Both the position numbers and the translations under genes were made by a program. Shown piece after piece: positions 1 through 7,287 of a stretch of DNA of 64,000 nt (position 1 is the first letter of the stretch; the number at the start of each line of letters is the position of its first letter). Under the pieces are notes generated by a model. The model saw nothing but the letters and a program-made list of their open reading frames with translations, was not told the DNA's origin and made no database searches. The stretch is from Bradyrhizobium sp. ARR65 (GTDB lineage Bacteria > Pseudomonadota > Alphaproteobacteria > Rhizobiales > Xanthobacteraceae): contig NZ_AWZU01000003.1 of assembly GCF_000472385.1 (NCBI RefSeq), forward strand, positions 227,556 through 291,555. The letters run 5' to 3'.

Positions 1-240
1 AAGGGGACCAAGGTCGTGATTCTTCAGCCCGGCGGAAATGATCTGAGAAAGGGGGCGCCCAACTACACCGCCGAGTTGCAACGTCGGCTAATGGCGATGG
101 GAGTCAGGGTTGTCATGCTGCCAAACGGAATGTTCAGGGGCAAACCGCACCAAGCCGATGGAATGCACCTGACCGCGGAAGGCTACCACATGCTCGCGCA
201 ACAGCTCGCTGGCCCCGTCGCCAGCGCATTGCGGAAGTAG
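1..240 (+). CDS. SGNH/GDSL-type hydrolase, 3' end only
   Basis: This is the C-terminal 79 residues of a serine hydrolase whose start lies before the window; the frame is open from the first base. The fragment shows the SGNH block III signature (GGND, about residue 11 of the fragment) and block V (DGMHLTAEGY), which supplies the catalytic Asp and His of esterases and lysophospholipases of the TesA/arylesterase kind. The family fold ends shortly after block V, as here, so the C-terminus looks complete. Substrate cannot be told from the fragment. It converges on the minus-strand gene that follows with no gap. The fold call is firm; the exact subfamily is open. Confidence 0.75.
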   Translation, partial: KGTKVVILQPGGNDLRKGAPNYTAELQRRLMAMGVRVVMLPNGMFRGKPHQADGMHLTAEGYHMLAQQLAGPVASALRK

Positions 241-504
241 CTAAACGATTTCTCCGCTTTGAGAGCCGGCCGCAGCCGGCTCTCGGCGCATGTCATCTTG
301 AGCGATATCGAAGGCGCCCAGGTGAAATTCTTCGGCGATGCCGTCGCCGCTGCCCGGCAGCTTGACCAGCGTAAACGCCGCGTTCGGAAACTGCTGCCAG
401 ATGCCGATATCTTCGGCCGTCACCGTGAGCCAGCCAAACGTAAACATATAGCGGCCGGGCTTCACCACTCGCCCGGCCTTCTGCCACGTGATCTTGTTGA
501 CCAC
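241..504 (-). CDS. conserved hypothetical protein, 87 aa
   Basis: A small soluble protein without a signal peptide or membrane segment. The first two thirds (MVNKITWQKAG..., with GRYMFTFGWLTVTAEDIGIW) reads as a well-folded beta-rich domain with many aromatics; the last 25 residues are charged and low in complexity. I recognise the N-terminal sequence as of a kind recurring in Bradyrhizobium genomes but know no function for it. Its stop abuts the stop of the SGNH hydrolase, so the two genes are tail to tail. The next minus-strand gene upstream begins about 100 bases away and could share a transcript. Confidence 0.6.
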   Translation of the reverse strand: MVNKITWQKAGRVVKPGRYMFTFGWLTVTAEDIGIWQQFPNAAFTLVKLPGSGDGIAEEFHLGAFDIAQDDMRREPAAAGSQSGEIV

Positions 505-609
505 AGGTCAGCTCCAAGGACGCGCTTACAAACTACTCAAAAACCACGTTTAAGTCGCGCGCGGCACCGCCGGCAAAAACCGGCGGAACCATCGATTGCG
601 CTGACTGTC

Positions 610-1032
610 TCAGCCGACCGGCAACCGCCGCGTCCCAGGCGTCGTCTCCGCGGTGTGCGCGGGCGTGCCGACAGGGTGCGTCACCGGCAACTGCAGCACC
701 GTTACCCGCTGGCCCTCGCAGAGCAGGGTCACCAGCACGTGGCTGCCATCCGGAAATTCGATCGCATCGTGATGACGATCGGGAATGTGCGTATCGATGG
801 TGTTGAATTTTCCGACACGGAAGTTGACGGTCCGCGTCCAGATCCATCGATTGTCATAGCGAACGTTGTCGGCGAAGGCGAGCTCGGTGCCAGGCAGCAT
901 GCAGACCGCGACCGTCGGATCGCTCTCTGATGCAAAACCGCGGGTCGAGGTGCCGCGGAATGTCGTGGTGATCAGCGTTTCGCCAACTTGAGCGGGACGT
1001 GACGCCACGGCATGCAGGCTATAGTCACACAT
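610..1032 (-). CDS. conserved hypothetical protein, 140 aa
   Basis: A cytoplasmic protein beginning MCDYSLHAVASRPAQVGE, a sequence style I associate with uncharacterised Bradyrhizobium proteins. It has no signal peptide or membrane helix. The body contains alternating hydrophobic stretches (VAVCMLPGTELAF, HVLVTLLCEGQRVTVLQLPV) that suggest a small beta barrel, and the last 25 residues are Thr/Pro-rich and probably disordered. No catalytic motif stands out. It lies between the 87-residue hypothetical and lexA, all on the minus strand, but almost 300 bases separate it from lexA, so it is probably transcribed on its own. Function unknown. Confidence 0.6.
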   Translation of the reverse strand: MCDYSLHAVASRPAQVGETLITTTFRGTSTRGFASESDPTVAVCMLPGTELAFADNVRYDNRWIWTRTVNFRVGKFNTIDTHIPDRHHDAIEFPDGSHVLVTLLCEGQRVTVLQLPVTHPVGTPAHTAETTPGTRRLPVG

Positions 1033-1251
1033 CGGATTGCTCCTCGCTTGAGATAGTCAACCCGCGCTCTTTCGAGGCGCAGGCCTCTATCAGAGTGGAC
1101 GAGCCCTCCAGTCTCAGAGGGCTTGTGGGCGATTATGCGGCCCGCAATCGTCAAGTGCGATCACATCCGTTTGACTGCGTGCATTTCCTTTGAGCGTCAG
1201 CGCTTGACGTGTGCATCGCATCCATCACTGGCGGGGCATAAATTCTAACGC

Positions 1252-1320
1252 TGCCGGAATCGGCATCCGGCAGTGCCGACGCCATCGCAGTCGCGCGCCT
1301 CACGTCGCGTCAGGCGCGCG
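1252..1320. repeat. two hairpins downstream of lexA
   Basis: Two inverted repeats follow the lexA stop in its direction of reading. One pairs CGCGCGCCT (1292-1300) with AGGCGCGCG (1312-1320), nine perfect base pairs with an 11-base loop. The second pairs TGCCGGA (1252-1258) with TCCGGCA (1266-1272). Neither is followed by a T tract on the minus strand, so they are not classic intrinsic terminators, though they may protect the lexA 3' end. Confidence 0.5.
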
Positions 1321-1328
1321 CAGATAGT

Positions 1329-2021
1329 CTAGTACTTCCGATAGAGGCCGACCAGCTTGCCCTGAATCTTGACGCGGTTCGGCGGCAGGATACGCACCTC
1401 GTAGGCGGTGTTTGCGGGTTCCAGCGCGATCGAGGCGCCGCGGCGGCGGAAACGCTTCAAGGTCGCTTCCTCGTCGTCGATCAGCGCGACCACGATGTCG
1501 CCGGTATCGGCGGTCTCATTGCGCTGGATCAGCGCCATGTCGCCATCGAGAATGCCGGCATCCACCATGGAGTCGCCGCGCACCTCCAGCGCATAATGCT
1601 CGCCCGAGCCGAGCATATCCGGCGGCACGCTGATCGTGTGGCTGCGGGTCTGCAGCGCCTCGATCGGCGTGCCGGCCGCGATGCGGCCCATCACCGGAAC
1701 GGCCACGGGACGCTCGCCATCATCGGCGGCTGCGCCGCGTCCCTTGCCGAGATTGCCTTCGATGACGCTGGGCGTAAAGCCGCGGCGGCCGGAGGTCGCC
1801 GGCGACAGTTCGGGCAGCTTGATCACCTCGATGGCGCGGGCGCGGTTCGGCAGGCGACGAATGAAGCCGCGCTCTTCCAGTGCGGTGATGAGGCGGTGGA
1901 TTCCCGACTTCGAGCGCAAATCGAGCGCATCCTTCATCTCGTCGAAGGAGGGCGGAACGCCGGCCTCTTTCAGCCGCTCGTTGATGAAACGCAGAAGTTC
2001 ATACTGTTTGCGCGTAAGCAT
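1329..2021 (-). CDS. lexA: SOS response repressor LexA
   Basis: LexA represses DNA-repair genes and cleaves itself when stimulated by RecA bound to single-stranded DNA. The 230-residue form starts [10 protein letters not shown], the usual alphaproteobacterial N-terminus; an in-frame TTG nine bases upstream would add MVA. The N-terminal winged helix-turn-helix ([23 protein letters not shown]) is followed by a longer linker than in E. coli and the S24 domain. In numbering from the TTG, the Ala119-Gly120 scissile bond lies in [11 protein letters not shown], the nucleophile is Ser154 in RGDSM and the general base is Lys192 in [14 protein letters not shown] Shine-Dalgarno-like stretch lies nine bases before the ATG. 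An SOS operator lies upstream, so autoregulation is expected. Confidence 0.97.
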   Translation of the reverse strand: MLTRKQYELLRFINERLKEAGVPPSFDEMKDALDLRSKSGIHRLITALEERGFIRRLPNRARAIEVIKLPELSPATSGRRGFTPSVIEGNLGKGRGAAADDGERPVAVPVMGRIAAGTPIEALQTRSHTISVPPDMLGSGEHYALEVRGDSMVDAGILDGDMALIQRNETADTGDIVVALIDDEEATLKRFRRRGASIALEPANTAYEVRILPPNRVKIQGKLVGLYRKY

Positions 2022-2118
2022 CGCGACCAATCCCCAGGTTGATGTCGTTCGATTCCGGGATATCGGAGCCGTCGGCTCCCCCTAGATCGTCGAAACAAAT
2101 CATGAACGGACACTATAT

Positions 2119-2133
2119 GTTCGATAAGTGTTC
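2119..2133. promoter_or_regulatory. LexA operator (SOS box) of lexA
   Basis: GTTC-GATAAGT-GTTC is an exact match to the alphaproteobacterial SOS box, a direct repeat of GTTC separated by seven bases. It lies about 100 bases upstream of the lexA start, where it would overlap the promoter. Its presence supports both the LexA call and negative autoregulation. Confidence 0.9.
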
Positions 2134-2338
2134 CGCAACCACTTAATTTCCGGTGAACGCGATTAGTTGGCGCGAAATGCGCGGGCGGAACCTTAGTCCG
2201 CTCGCATGCGTGCTCGCAAGACGCGATGCGCGGGCGGATGTCGCCGATCTCGCACGAATCGCGCCGGCCACATGCGCCATCATTCCAGGTTCGAGGCTTC
2301 GCATCGTCCCGGAGCGACGTGCAAGTAATCGAGCGCAG

Positions 2339-3550
2339 CTATTCCGGCAGCCGCAGGATCTCGCAAGGCGAGCCGGCCTTCGCCGCCGGCGCAAAGGGCG
2401 GGCGGATCACCAGTGCCCGGGCGCGAGAGAGATAGTTGAGCAGCGAGGAGTCCTGCCGCGTGACCGGCGTTGCGATCGGGGCGCCCTCGGCGCGGTCCTC
2501 GAGCGTTGCGCGCAAGTAATCCTCGCGCACGTCATTGGTCCCGACGTCGCGGCCGAGCAGGGCCGCCTCGCGGGCGTGATGGATGGTCTTGCGGCCGGAC
2601 AGCGCGCGGATCAGCGGCACCACGAACAGCAGGGTGCAGACATAGGACGAGACGGGATTGCCGGGGACGCCGACGACACGCATGGCACCAAGCCTGCCAT
2701 GCATCATCGGTTTGCCGGGCCGCATGGCGATCTGCCAGAACGCGATGCTGACCCGCTCGGCCTCCAGCGCTTTCTTGACGAGATCGTGGTCGCCGACCGA
2801 CGCGCCGCCGGTGGTGACCAGGATGTCGGCGCCCAGATCGCGGGCGCGGCGGATGCCGGCGACGGTGGCGTCCATGGTGTCGGCGGCGACGCCGAGATCG
2901 ACCACCTCGGCGCCCTCGCTGCGCATCAGCGCGCGCAGCGCGTAGCCATTGGAGTAGACGATCTGACCCGGACCTGGCTCGGTGCCGGGCATCACCAATT
3001 CGTCGCCGGTGGCGAGCAAGGCGACCTTGGGCCGGCCGCGCACGGGCAGTTCCGGATAATTCATGCTGGCGGCGAGCGAGAGATCGCGATCGGTCAGGCG
3101 GCTTCCGGCCTCGAGCAGGACGTCGCCTTGGCGAAAATCGACGCCGGCGGGGCGGATATGCCGGCCGAGGATCGCGGCTTCCTTGATCGTGATGGAGCCG
3201 CCCTTGGCAACCGTATCTTCCTGGATCACCACGGCATCAGCGCCTTCGGGGATGACGCCGCCGGTGAAAATGCGCGCGGCTTCGCCTTTGCCGAGGGCGC
3301 GGTCGAACGGCCGGCCCGCGGCGACCTCGCCGATCACCTTGAGCTTTGCGTTGACCTCAGCGGCATCGGCCGCGCGCACGGCGTAGCCGTCCATCGCCGA
3401 CATCGCCTGCGGCGGCTGCGTACGCAGCGCCACGACATCGCGCGCCAGCGTGCGGTGGTAGGCCAGATCCAATGCGGTGGATTCCTCCGGCAAGGGCTTG
3501 GCGCCATCGAGGATCGCGGCGAGTGCGTCGGCAACCGGCATCAGGGCCAC
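2339..3550 (-). CDS. moeA: molybdopterin molybdenumtransferase MoeA
   Basis: MoeA inserts molybdate into adenylated molybdopterin in the last step of molybdenum cofactor synthesis. The 403-residue protein begins at GTG (VALMPVADALAAIL), chosen because a GGAG ribosome-binding site lies eight bases upstream; the frame stays open far beyond but that stretch lacks family similarity. Recognisable features are the domain-I signature SAMDGYAVRAAD, the domain-III core VTTGGASVGDHD with the downstream PGKPM and GNPVSS segments, and a beta-barrel domain IV ending in CEILRLPE. In many relatives moaC lies directly upstream; here moaC is 13.4 kb away. Confidence 0.95.
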   Translation of the reverse strand: MALMPVADALAAILDGAKPLPEESTALDLAYHRTLARDVVALRTQPPQAMSAMDGYAVRAADAAEVNAKLKVIGEVAAGRPFDRALGKGEAARIFTGGVIPEGADAVVIQEDTVAKGGSITIKEAAILGRHIRPAGVDFRQGDVLLEAGSRLTDRDLSLAASMNYPELPVRGRPKVALLATGDELVMPGTEPGPGQIVYSNGYALRALMRSEGAEVVDLGVAADTMDATVAGIRRARDLGADILVTTGGASVGDHDLVKKALEAERVSIAFWQIAMRPGKPMMHGRLGAMRVVGVPGNPVSSYVCTLLFVVPLIRALSGRKTIHHAREAALLGRDVGTNDVREDYLRATLEDRAEGAPIATPVTRQDSSLLNYLSRARALVIRPPFAPAAKAGSPCEILRLPE

Positions 3551-3750
3551 GGGCAAAACTCCAGATTTTCTACGATCGCATTTGGGGATCGGCGCGTCGC
3601 TTCTACCCGAGAGCGCGCGGCGAGGCAAAGGCGGCGCGAGTTTGCTTCGCCTGCGCATGCAATTCGCCGGAGCGATTGCACCTCGTGCATGAGCTCGCGC
3701 TCCGCGAAACAAGAGCATCGGTGCAGGATCTATGATGCGGCTGGCCAGTG

Positions 3751-3799
3751 CGTAAGCTGACCGAATACGTAAGCTGACCGAATAAGAGGCGTAAGCTGA
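3751..3799. repeat. 17-bp tandem duplication plus partial third copy
   Basis: The unit CGTAAGCTGACCGAATA occurs twice head to tail (3751-3767 and 3768-3784) without a mismatch. Its first ten bases recur at 3790-3799. Such short direct repeats can be slippage products, protein-binding arrays or remnants of a mobile-element end; the sequence alone does not decide. Confidence 0.85.
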
Positions 3800-3802
3800 G
3801 CC

Positions 3803-3842
3803 AAGAAGAAAAAGGCCCCGACGCCTTGCAGGTGTCAGGGCC
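3803..3842 (-). terminator. Rho-independent terminator, minus strand
   Basis: On the minus strand a stem pairs GGCCCTGAC with GTCGGGGCC (one A-C mismatch, 11-base loop) and is followed at once by TTTTTCTTCTT. It would end a minus-strand transcript arriving from higher coordinates. The nearest annotated minus-strand gene ends at 4205, with another hairpin in between, so the terminated RNA may be a separate short transcript. Confidence 0.65.
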
Positions 3843-4086
3843 TTCCGGACGCTTGAGCCGTGGGCTGGCACGGCACGCAGAGCAAAACGCCGAAACCGTC
3901 CGGGCGGTTCCCAACCCGAGACAACAATTCTGATGGGATCGGGTGCTTGTGTCCGCGATATCAGTGGGAACGCGATCGGTATGACTTTTCCGTATCATTC
4001 CGGTGTGGAGGTATGGAACATTGAATGCGTGCAGCGTGGTAGTGCAGTATTTCCAATGGCTGGGAATTTTAGTGCCCAGCGCAATA

Positions 4087-4131
4087 GCCGACGCCGCCTT
4101 AGCGAAGATATTCCGCTAAGGCGGCGTTGGC
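4087..4131. repeat. 18-bp inverted repeat downstream of the HdeD-like gene
   Basis: The arms 4087-4104 and 4114-4131 pair over 18 positions with a single mismatch around a nine-base loop (core ACGCCGCCTTAGCG / CGCTAAGGCGGCGT). There is no T tract on either side. It lies 74 bases past the stop of the minus-strand HdeD-like gene and could act as a 3' stabiliser or Rho-dependent pause, or be a dispersed palindromic element. Confidence 0.75.
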
Positions 4132-4204
4132 GCAATTGGGGAGCTCACGTCAGCGACTGCTCGCAGCGCTCGCCAAAGCCACACCTGCAACGGACATCGA
4201 TCGC

Positions 4205-4759
4205 TCAAGCCGCGCGCAAGCTCAACGCGACAGCGATCCATGCGGCGCCGTAGAAGACCAGATCGATGCCGAGGAAAAGGCCGATGGCCCAAAGCCCCGA
4301 GATCGGCCACTGCGACACGACGAGCATGCCGAGCACGAAGGTGATGCCTCCATCAAGGGCCTGCCACTCCCAGCCGGCCGACCCGAGCACCAGCGCCGTC
4401 ACGAATTGGAAGATGCCGCCGATCAGAAAGAACAGGCCCATGAACAGCGTCAATGTCTCGGCGCTCATGATGGGCTTGGTGATCAGCAAGATGCCTGCGA
4501 CGCCGAACAGGACGGCAGCGAACAAGTGGTGAAAGAAGGCTGCCCAGTGCCCCACCATCAAGGATTGCACAATCTCCAGTCCGGAGGCGATGATCAGCAG
4601 CCATCCAAAAAACAGCATGGTCACGATCGTCGCCCTGAACGATCGGGCGATCGCGGCGATGCCGAGCACGACGAGCCCGATGCCGAAAGCCAAGAACCAG
4701 CCCCAGTATTGGACTATTTCCTGAGGCACCTCGATCTGGAAACCCTGAGCATCGCTCAT
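4205..4759 (-). CDS. HdeD-family (DUF308) membrane protein
   Basis: A 184-residue inner-membrane protein with about six hydrophobic helices arranged as three repeats of a two-helix unit, the layout of HdeD/DUF308 proteins. Typical segments are ATIVTMLFFGWLLIIASGLEIV, FAAVLFGVAGILLITKP, LTLFMGLFFLIGGIFQFV and DGGITFVLGMLVVSQWP. In E. coli HdeD is linked to acid resistance at high cell density, but the molecular role is not settled and should not be assumed here. It has no close co-directional partner; the nearest upstream gene on the same strand is almost 300 bases away. The family call is strong, the physiological role unknown. Confidence 0.88.
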   Translation of the reverse strand: MSDAQGFQIEVPQEIVQYWGWFLAFGIGLVVLGIAAIARSFRATIVTMLFFGWLLIIASGLEIVQSLMVGHWAAFFHHLFAAVLFGVAGILLITKPIMSAETLTLFMGLFFLIGGIFQFVTALVLGSAGWEWQALDGGITFVLGMLVVSQWPISGLWAIGLFLGIDLVFYGAAWIAVALSLRAA

Positions 4760-5051
4760 CTCGTCGCTCCCCTATCTCGTTGCTCCCTTCAAAGTGACGG
4801 CCGGCGCGAGCAGAGCTTTTCGACGTCTGCCGCGAACCGGCCCTCGATGGACGCGCTTGTTCTTCAGCGTCGGCGTCAACAGGCCGCCATCGATCGTCCA
4901 AGGCCCGGTAGGGCATAATACCGCGACGGCGGTGCGTCGGCACCATCATCTCTGCGAATAGCGGATCGGCAAGAGTGGCGCTCTCGGGACCATTTGGCGC
5001 GATCTTCTGGAGAAAGTCTGGGAGAGGCGTATGCGCGCCCTGGGCGCGAGA

Positions 5052-5951
5052 CTATTCGGTCGAAATAAGTCCCGCGGTGGTCGCGACGATCCAACGATTG
5101 CCCCATCGTACGATCGTATCGATCCGGCCTACCCCTGGCACGATATCTCCCGTTCGCACGGTCCAGACGCGGTCGGGGCCGGCCAGCACCGCGTTCTCGC
5201 CATGGACTTCGCGGACGCTCCACCCGGCGATGGTGGTCGGTTTCGACTCGGGGAACGGCACAAGCCGCCGAGGCGGATTTAAATCGCTCGAGCCCGGCAA
5301 CGCTCGAACCGGAGATGGTCGCTCCCTCGTGCCCTGGGAAACCGAACTTTGCGGTTCGGCGCGCATCTGAACCGCGGCCGAAGGGCTTGCGCGCGCGCTT
5401 GCGACTGATGCTGGGAGCTTTGGTTTGTCTGACTCGGTAGGCGCTGCTGGAGGGACGGTGGCCGTTGTTGCAATACGATGGTGATGATGCCGGACATTCT
5501 CTCGTTCGGAGCCGAGCCGCCGAGGTGACGCGTCCGCTTCCTGGTCAAGCGAGGCGAAGCTCGTATCTTTCTGGTCCGGCGCGGCCAGGCTCGCATCGAG
5601 GCTCCAATTGAGGATTGATGCGCAGGCCCAGCCGAGGCCAAACGCAGCGAGGAGGGCGCTTCCGATCAAGGACGGGCGTACCGTCACCCAATCCCACCGG
5701 GTCGCAATCCGGTTGTGGAGCCCGCTTAGGATCTCCTTGAGTTTTGAGATCTGCCTGAAACCAAGCCCTGGGACCCAGGCAAAATCAATTGCCGGTCCGT
5801 CCGGACCTGAGGGGATTGAATCGGCGGCAGCGATACGGTCGCCGGCAAGTAGATGGATCTGGGACTGATCGTCCCGTGCTTCCTGGTGAGGAATCTGTTC
5901 AGCAGGACCCGTTGGTGTCGCGGATGGGAAATCCCGCGGCTCCGCACGCAT
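5052..5951 (-). CDS. membrane-anchored protein with PilP-like C-terminal domain
   Basis: A 299-residue protein with a cytoplasmic N-terminus of about 90 residues, one transmembrane helix near residues 94-114 (SLIGSALLAAFGLGWACASI), a long Pro/Ser/Ala-rich linker with a HHHH run, and a C-terminal domain of about 60 residues (TIAGWSVREVHGENAVLAG ... VGRIDTIVRWGNRWIVATTAG). That last domain has the pattern of the small beta domain of PilP-like pilus and secretion proteins, in which a vG-ilPGvG-v-I-r-G-W-v-T-G motif recurs. No pilus or secretion genes lie nearby, so any partner is elsewhere. Periplasmic placement of the C-terminus is inferred. Function unknown. Confidence 0.65.
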   Translation of the reverse strand: MRAEPRDFPSATPTGPAEQIPHQEARDDQSQIHLLAGDRIAAADSIPSGPDGPAIDFAWVPGLGFRQISKLKEILSGLHNRIATRWDWVTVRPSLIGSALLAAFGLGWACASILNWSLDASLAAPDQKDTSFASLDQEADASPRRLGSERENVRHHHHRIATTATVPPAAPTESDKPKLPASVASARASPSAAVQMRAEPQSSVSQGTRERPSPVRALPGSSDLNPPRRLVPFPESKPTTIAGWSVREVHGENAVLAGPDRVWTVRTGDIVPGVGRIDTIVRWGNRWIVATTAGLISTE

Positions 5952-6074
5952 GGTGGAAACCTCCTAAACGACGGGTAAATCATTGGGCTTGTAGGTAAAT
6001 GAACCCTTACTTGGCTGGTGGCCGGCTACCTCAGGTAGCAAAGAAAAGCGTAACGACTGCGTCCATGGGCCAGG

Positions 6075-6164
6075 TCAGCCTATCAGCCTCTCCAGGGCGA
6101 GGAGGGAGGCAAAGACAAGCACGACCACTCCAGTGAAGGTGATGGCAAGGTAAACGTGATGCAT
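6075..6164 (-). CDS. putative 29-aa single-helix membrane protein
   Basis: A very short frame beginning MHHVYLAITFTGVVVLVFAS, continuing LLALERLIG and then TGA. Residues 4-24 form one uninterrupted hydrophobic helix, followed by a charged end (ERLIG), the layout of bacterial small membrane proteins that sit as accessory subunits in larger complexes. A GGGAG motif lies 11-13 bases before the ATG. It sits in a series of other tiny minus-strand genes. The call rests on composition and the ribosome-binding site; no family is recognised. Confidence 0.45.
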   Translation of the reverse strand: MHHVYLAITFTGVVVLVFASLLALERLIG

Positions 6165-6344
6165 GATATCCAATGTCTCCCATCACATGGCTCTCCAGGG
6201 AGGGTTTCGCAGCTCCGGCGGCTCGTCTCACCCTTTTTCAAACGGCGGCGGGGCGACAAGATGGAACGCGACCGGATGGAAGTGGCGCTGTCCCAATCGT
6301 TACGCCCGTTGTGAGCGTAGAACGTTCCCGAGTCTCGCGTCAGA

Positions 6345-6530
6345 TCACGCGCCGCGTTTGGGGGCCTCCTGGTGAGGAGCATTGAGGCCGGAACGCTGAG
6401 CATCCGCTTCAAGCTCTAGGACAATGTCGTGCAGCAAACGCGCGGCGAGCGGATCGGTCACCTCGCGCTCCAAAGCCCGATAGCGGTCAATACGGACTCG
6501 CTGCTCACTCAAGAAACCCGGGTCAGTCAT
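6345..6530 (-). CDS. conserved small hypothetical protein, 61 aa
   Basis: A small soluble, helix-rich protein (FLSEQRVRIDRYRALEREV, PLAARLLHDIVLELEADAQ) with strong alternation of charged and aliphatic residues that suggests a short helical hairpin. The sequence looks like small uncharacterised proteins common in Bradyrhizobium; no function is known to me. It stands between other small minus-strand genes with gaps of 100-180 bases, so common transcription is possible but not shown. Confidence 0.55.
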   Translation of the reverse strand: MTDPGFLSEQRVRIDRYRALEREVTDPLAARLLHDIVLELEADAQRSGLNAPHQEAPKRGA

Positions 6531-6635
6531 TCCGCGGCCCTCCGCTCATTCGACTCGGAGAGGCGCCCTCGGTTTCCCGAAAGTTTGGAGATTATTTTTC
6601 ATGGTTTCTAATTGATGAATGGCGCCGCGGCGCCC

Positions 6636-6770
6636 TCACAATCCTAATGAATGCCGGACTTGGCTCAGTATCGAAAGTGCGGCATCGGTATAGCGCCCGT
6701 CGTATAAATACTTGTCGATCAGTGACGCGAGCACCAATGCTAGCAAAGCATTGCTGATGCCGCGTATCAT
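6636..6770 (-). CDS. small membrane-like protein, 44 aa, coupled to upstream gene
   Basis: The ATG of this 44-residue frame overlaps the stop of the preceding 51-residue frame in an ATGA arrangement, the sign of translational coupling. Residues 1-18 (MIRGISNALLALVLASLI) form a hydrophobic helix, followed by a short amphipathic region (DKYLYDGRYTDAALSILSQ) and a basic end. A longer reading of the same frame from 6953 exists but would lack the coupling and overlaps the neighbour throughout. No family recognised. The two genes probably act together at the inner membrane. Confidence 0.5.
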   Translation of the reverse strand: MIRGISNALLALVLASLIDKYLYDGRYTDAALSILSQVRHSLGL

Positions 6771-6922
6771 GGCCGGCGCGAACGGACGAACTCGAAAGGT
6801 ACTTTCGATCCGACGCTCTCGAGTTGTTGGTCGCTGGTCAGACGCCAGGCTGCCGCACCGAAATAGCCCGTCAGCGCCAAGCTCGTTGCGATCAAAAGTC
6901 CAAAGGAAATTCGGACCACCAT
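6767..6922 (-). CDS. small exported or membrane protein, 51 aa
   Basis: A 51-residue frame starting MVVRISFGLLIATSLALTGY. The N-terminus has a basic residue and a hydrophobic stretch of about 20 residues, like a signal anchor, followed by a short polar tail (WRLTSDQQLESVGSKVPFEF). The ATG is preceded by AGGAG at eight bases, an excellent ribosome-binding site and the main reason for calling a gene so short. Its TGA overlaps the start of the next small gene. Function unknown. Confidence 0.55.
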   Translation of the reverse strand: MVVRISFGLLIATSLALTGYFGAAAWRLTSDQQLESVGSKVPFEFVRSRRP

Positions 6923-7287
6923 AACGAACTCCTAAAATATTTGATGCAGGCAATCATCTTGAGCTGATTCGAAAAACGCAGCAGTGCTGACCTATGAGCG
7001 GGTTGTTGTTGATCAGCACGTACTGACTCCAAACGGAGTCGCACGAATGCGATTGAGGCGCAGCCTTCATGTGCGCGGGTCAGCGCATCATGAGGTCCGA
7101 CGTACGAATTGATATCGACCCGGCTTCAATGCGGCGCAGATGCTGCTTGCGAGCGCCCGGGGCGGCGCCTGGCAATGACTTTGTCGTACGTCGTTCAGCA
7201 ACGGACGCCACGTCGCCAGTCCCGAGGCCGGATCGCATTGGCAACCCGGACCCTGCGGGATGGCCGTGAGCCGTGGTTGCGTTCCCT
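6923..7287. other. intergenic stretch without recognised features
   Basis: No gene, repeat or terminator was recognised in these 365 bases. The promoter of the coupled small-gene pair that reads leftward should lie at its left edge. Confidence 0.4.

Larger units (their letters stand above)
3551..4204. other. gene-free stretch upstream of moeA with repeats and a terminator
   Basis: No credible gene was found in these 654 bases; the open frames present have no recognisable protein character. It contains a 17-base tandem duplication (3751-3784, with a third partial copy at 3790), a hairpin followed on the minus strand by a T-rich run (3803-3842) and an 18-base-pair inverted repeat (4087-4131). 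The moeA promoter should lie in its left part. Confidence 0.6.

Noticed and set aside
259..930. A 223-codon plus-strand frame over two small minus-strand genes
   Set aside because: Very high Arg content and no recognisable domain; the minus-strand frames have normal protein composition.
2153..3760. A 535-codon open frame on the plus strand antisense to moeA
   Set aside because: It mirrors moeA in a G+C-rich genome, its translation is Arg/His/Gly-rich without any domain, and moeA on the other strand has all family motifs.
3933..4253. A 106-codon plus-strand frame upstream of the HdeD-like gene
   Set aside because: It runs through the 18-bp inverted repeat and the antisense of the HdeD-like gene and has no protein character.
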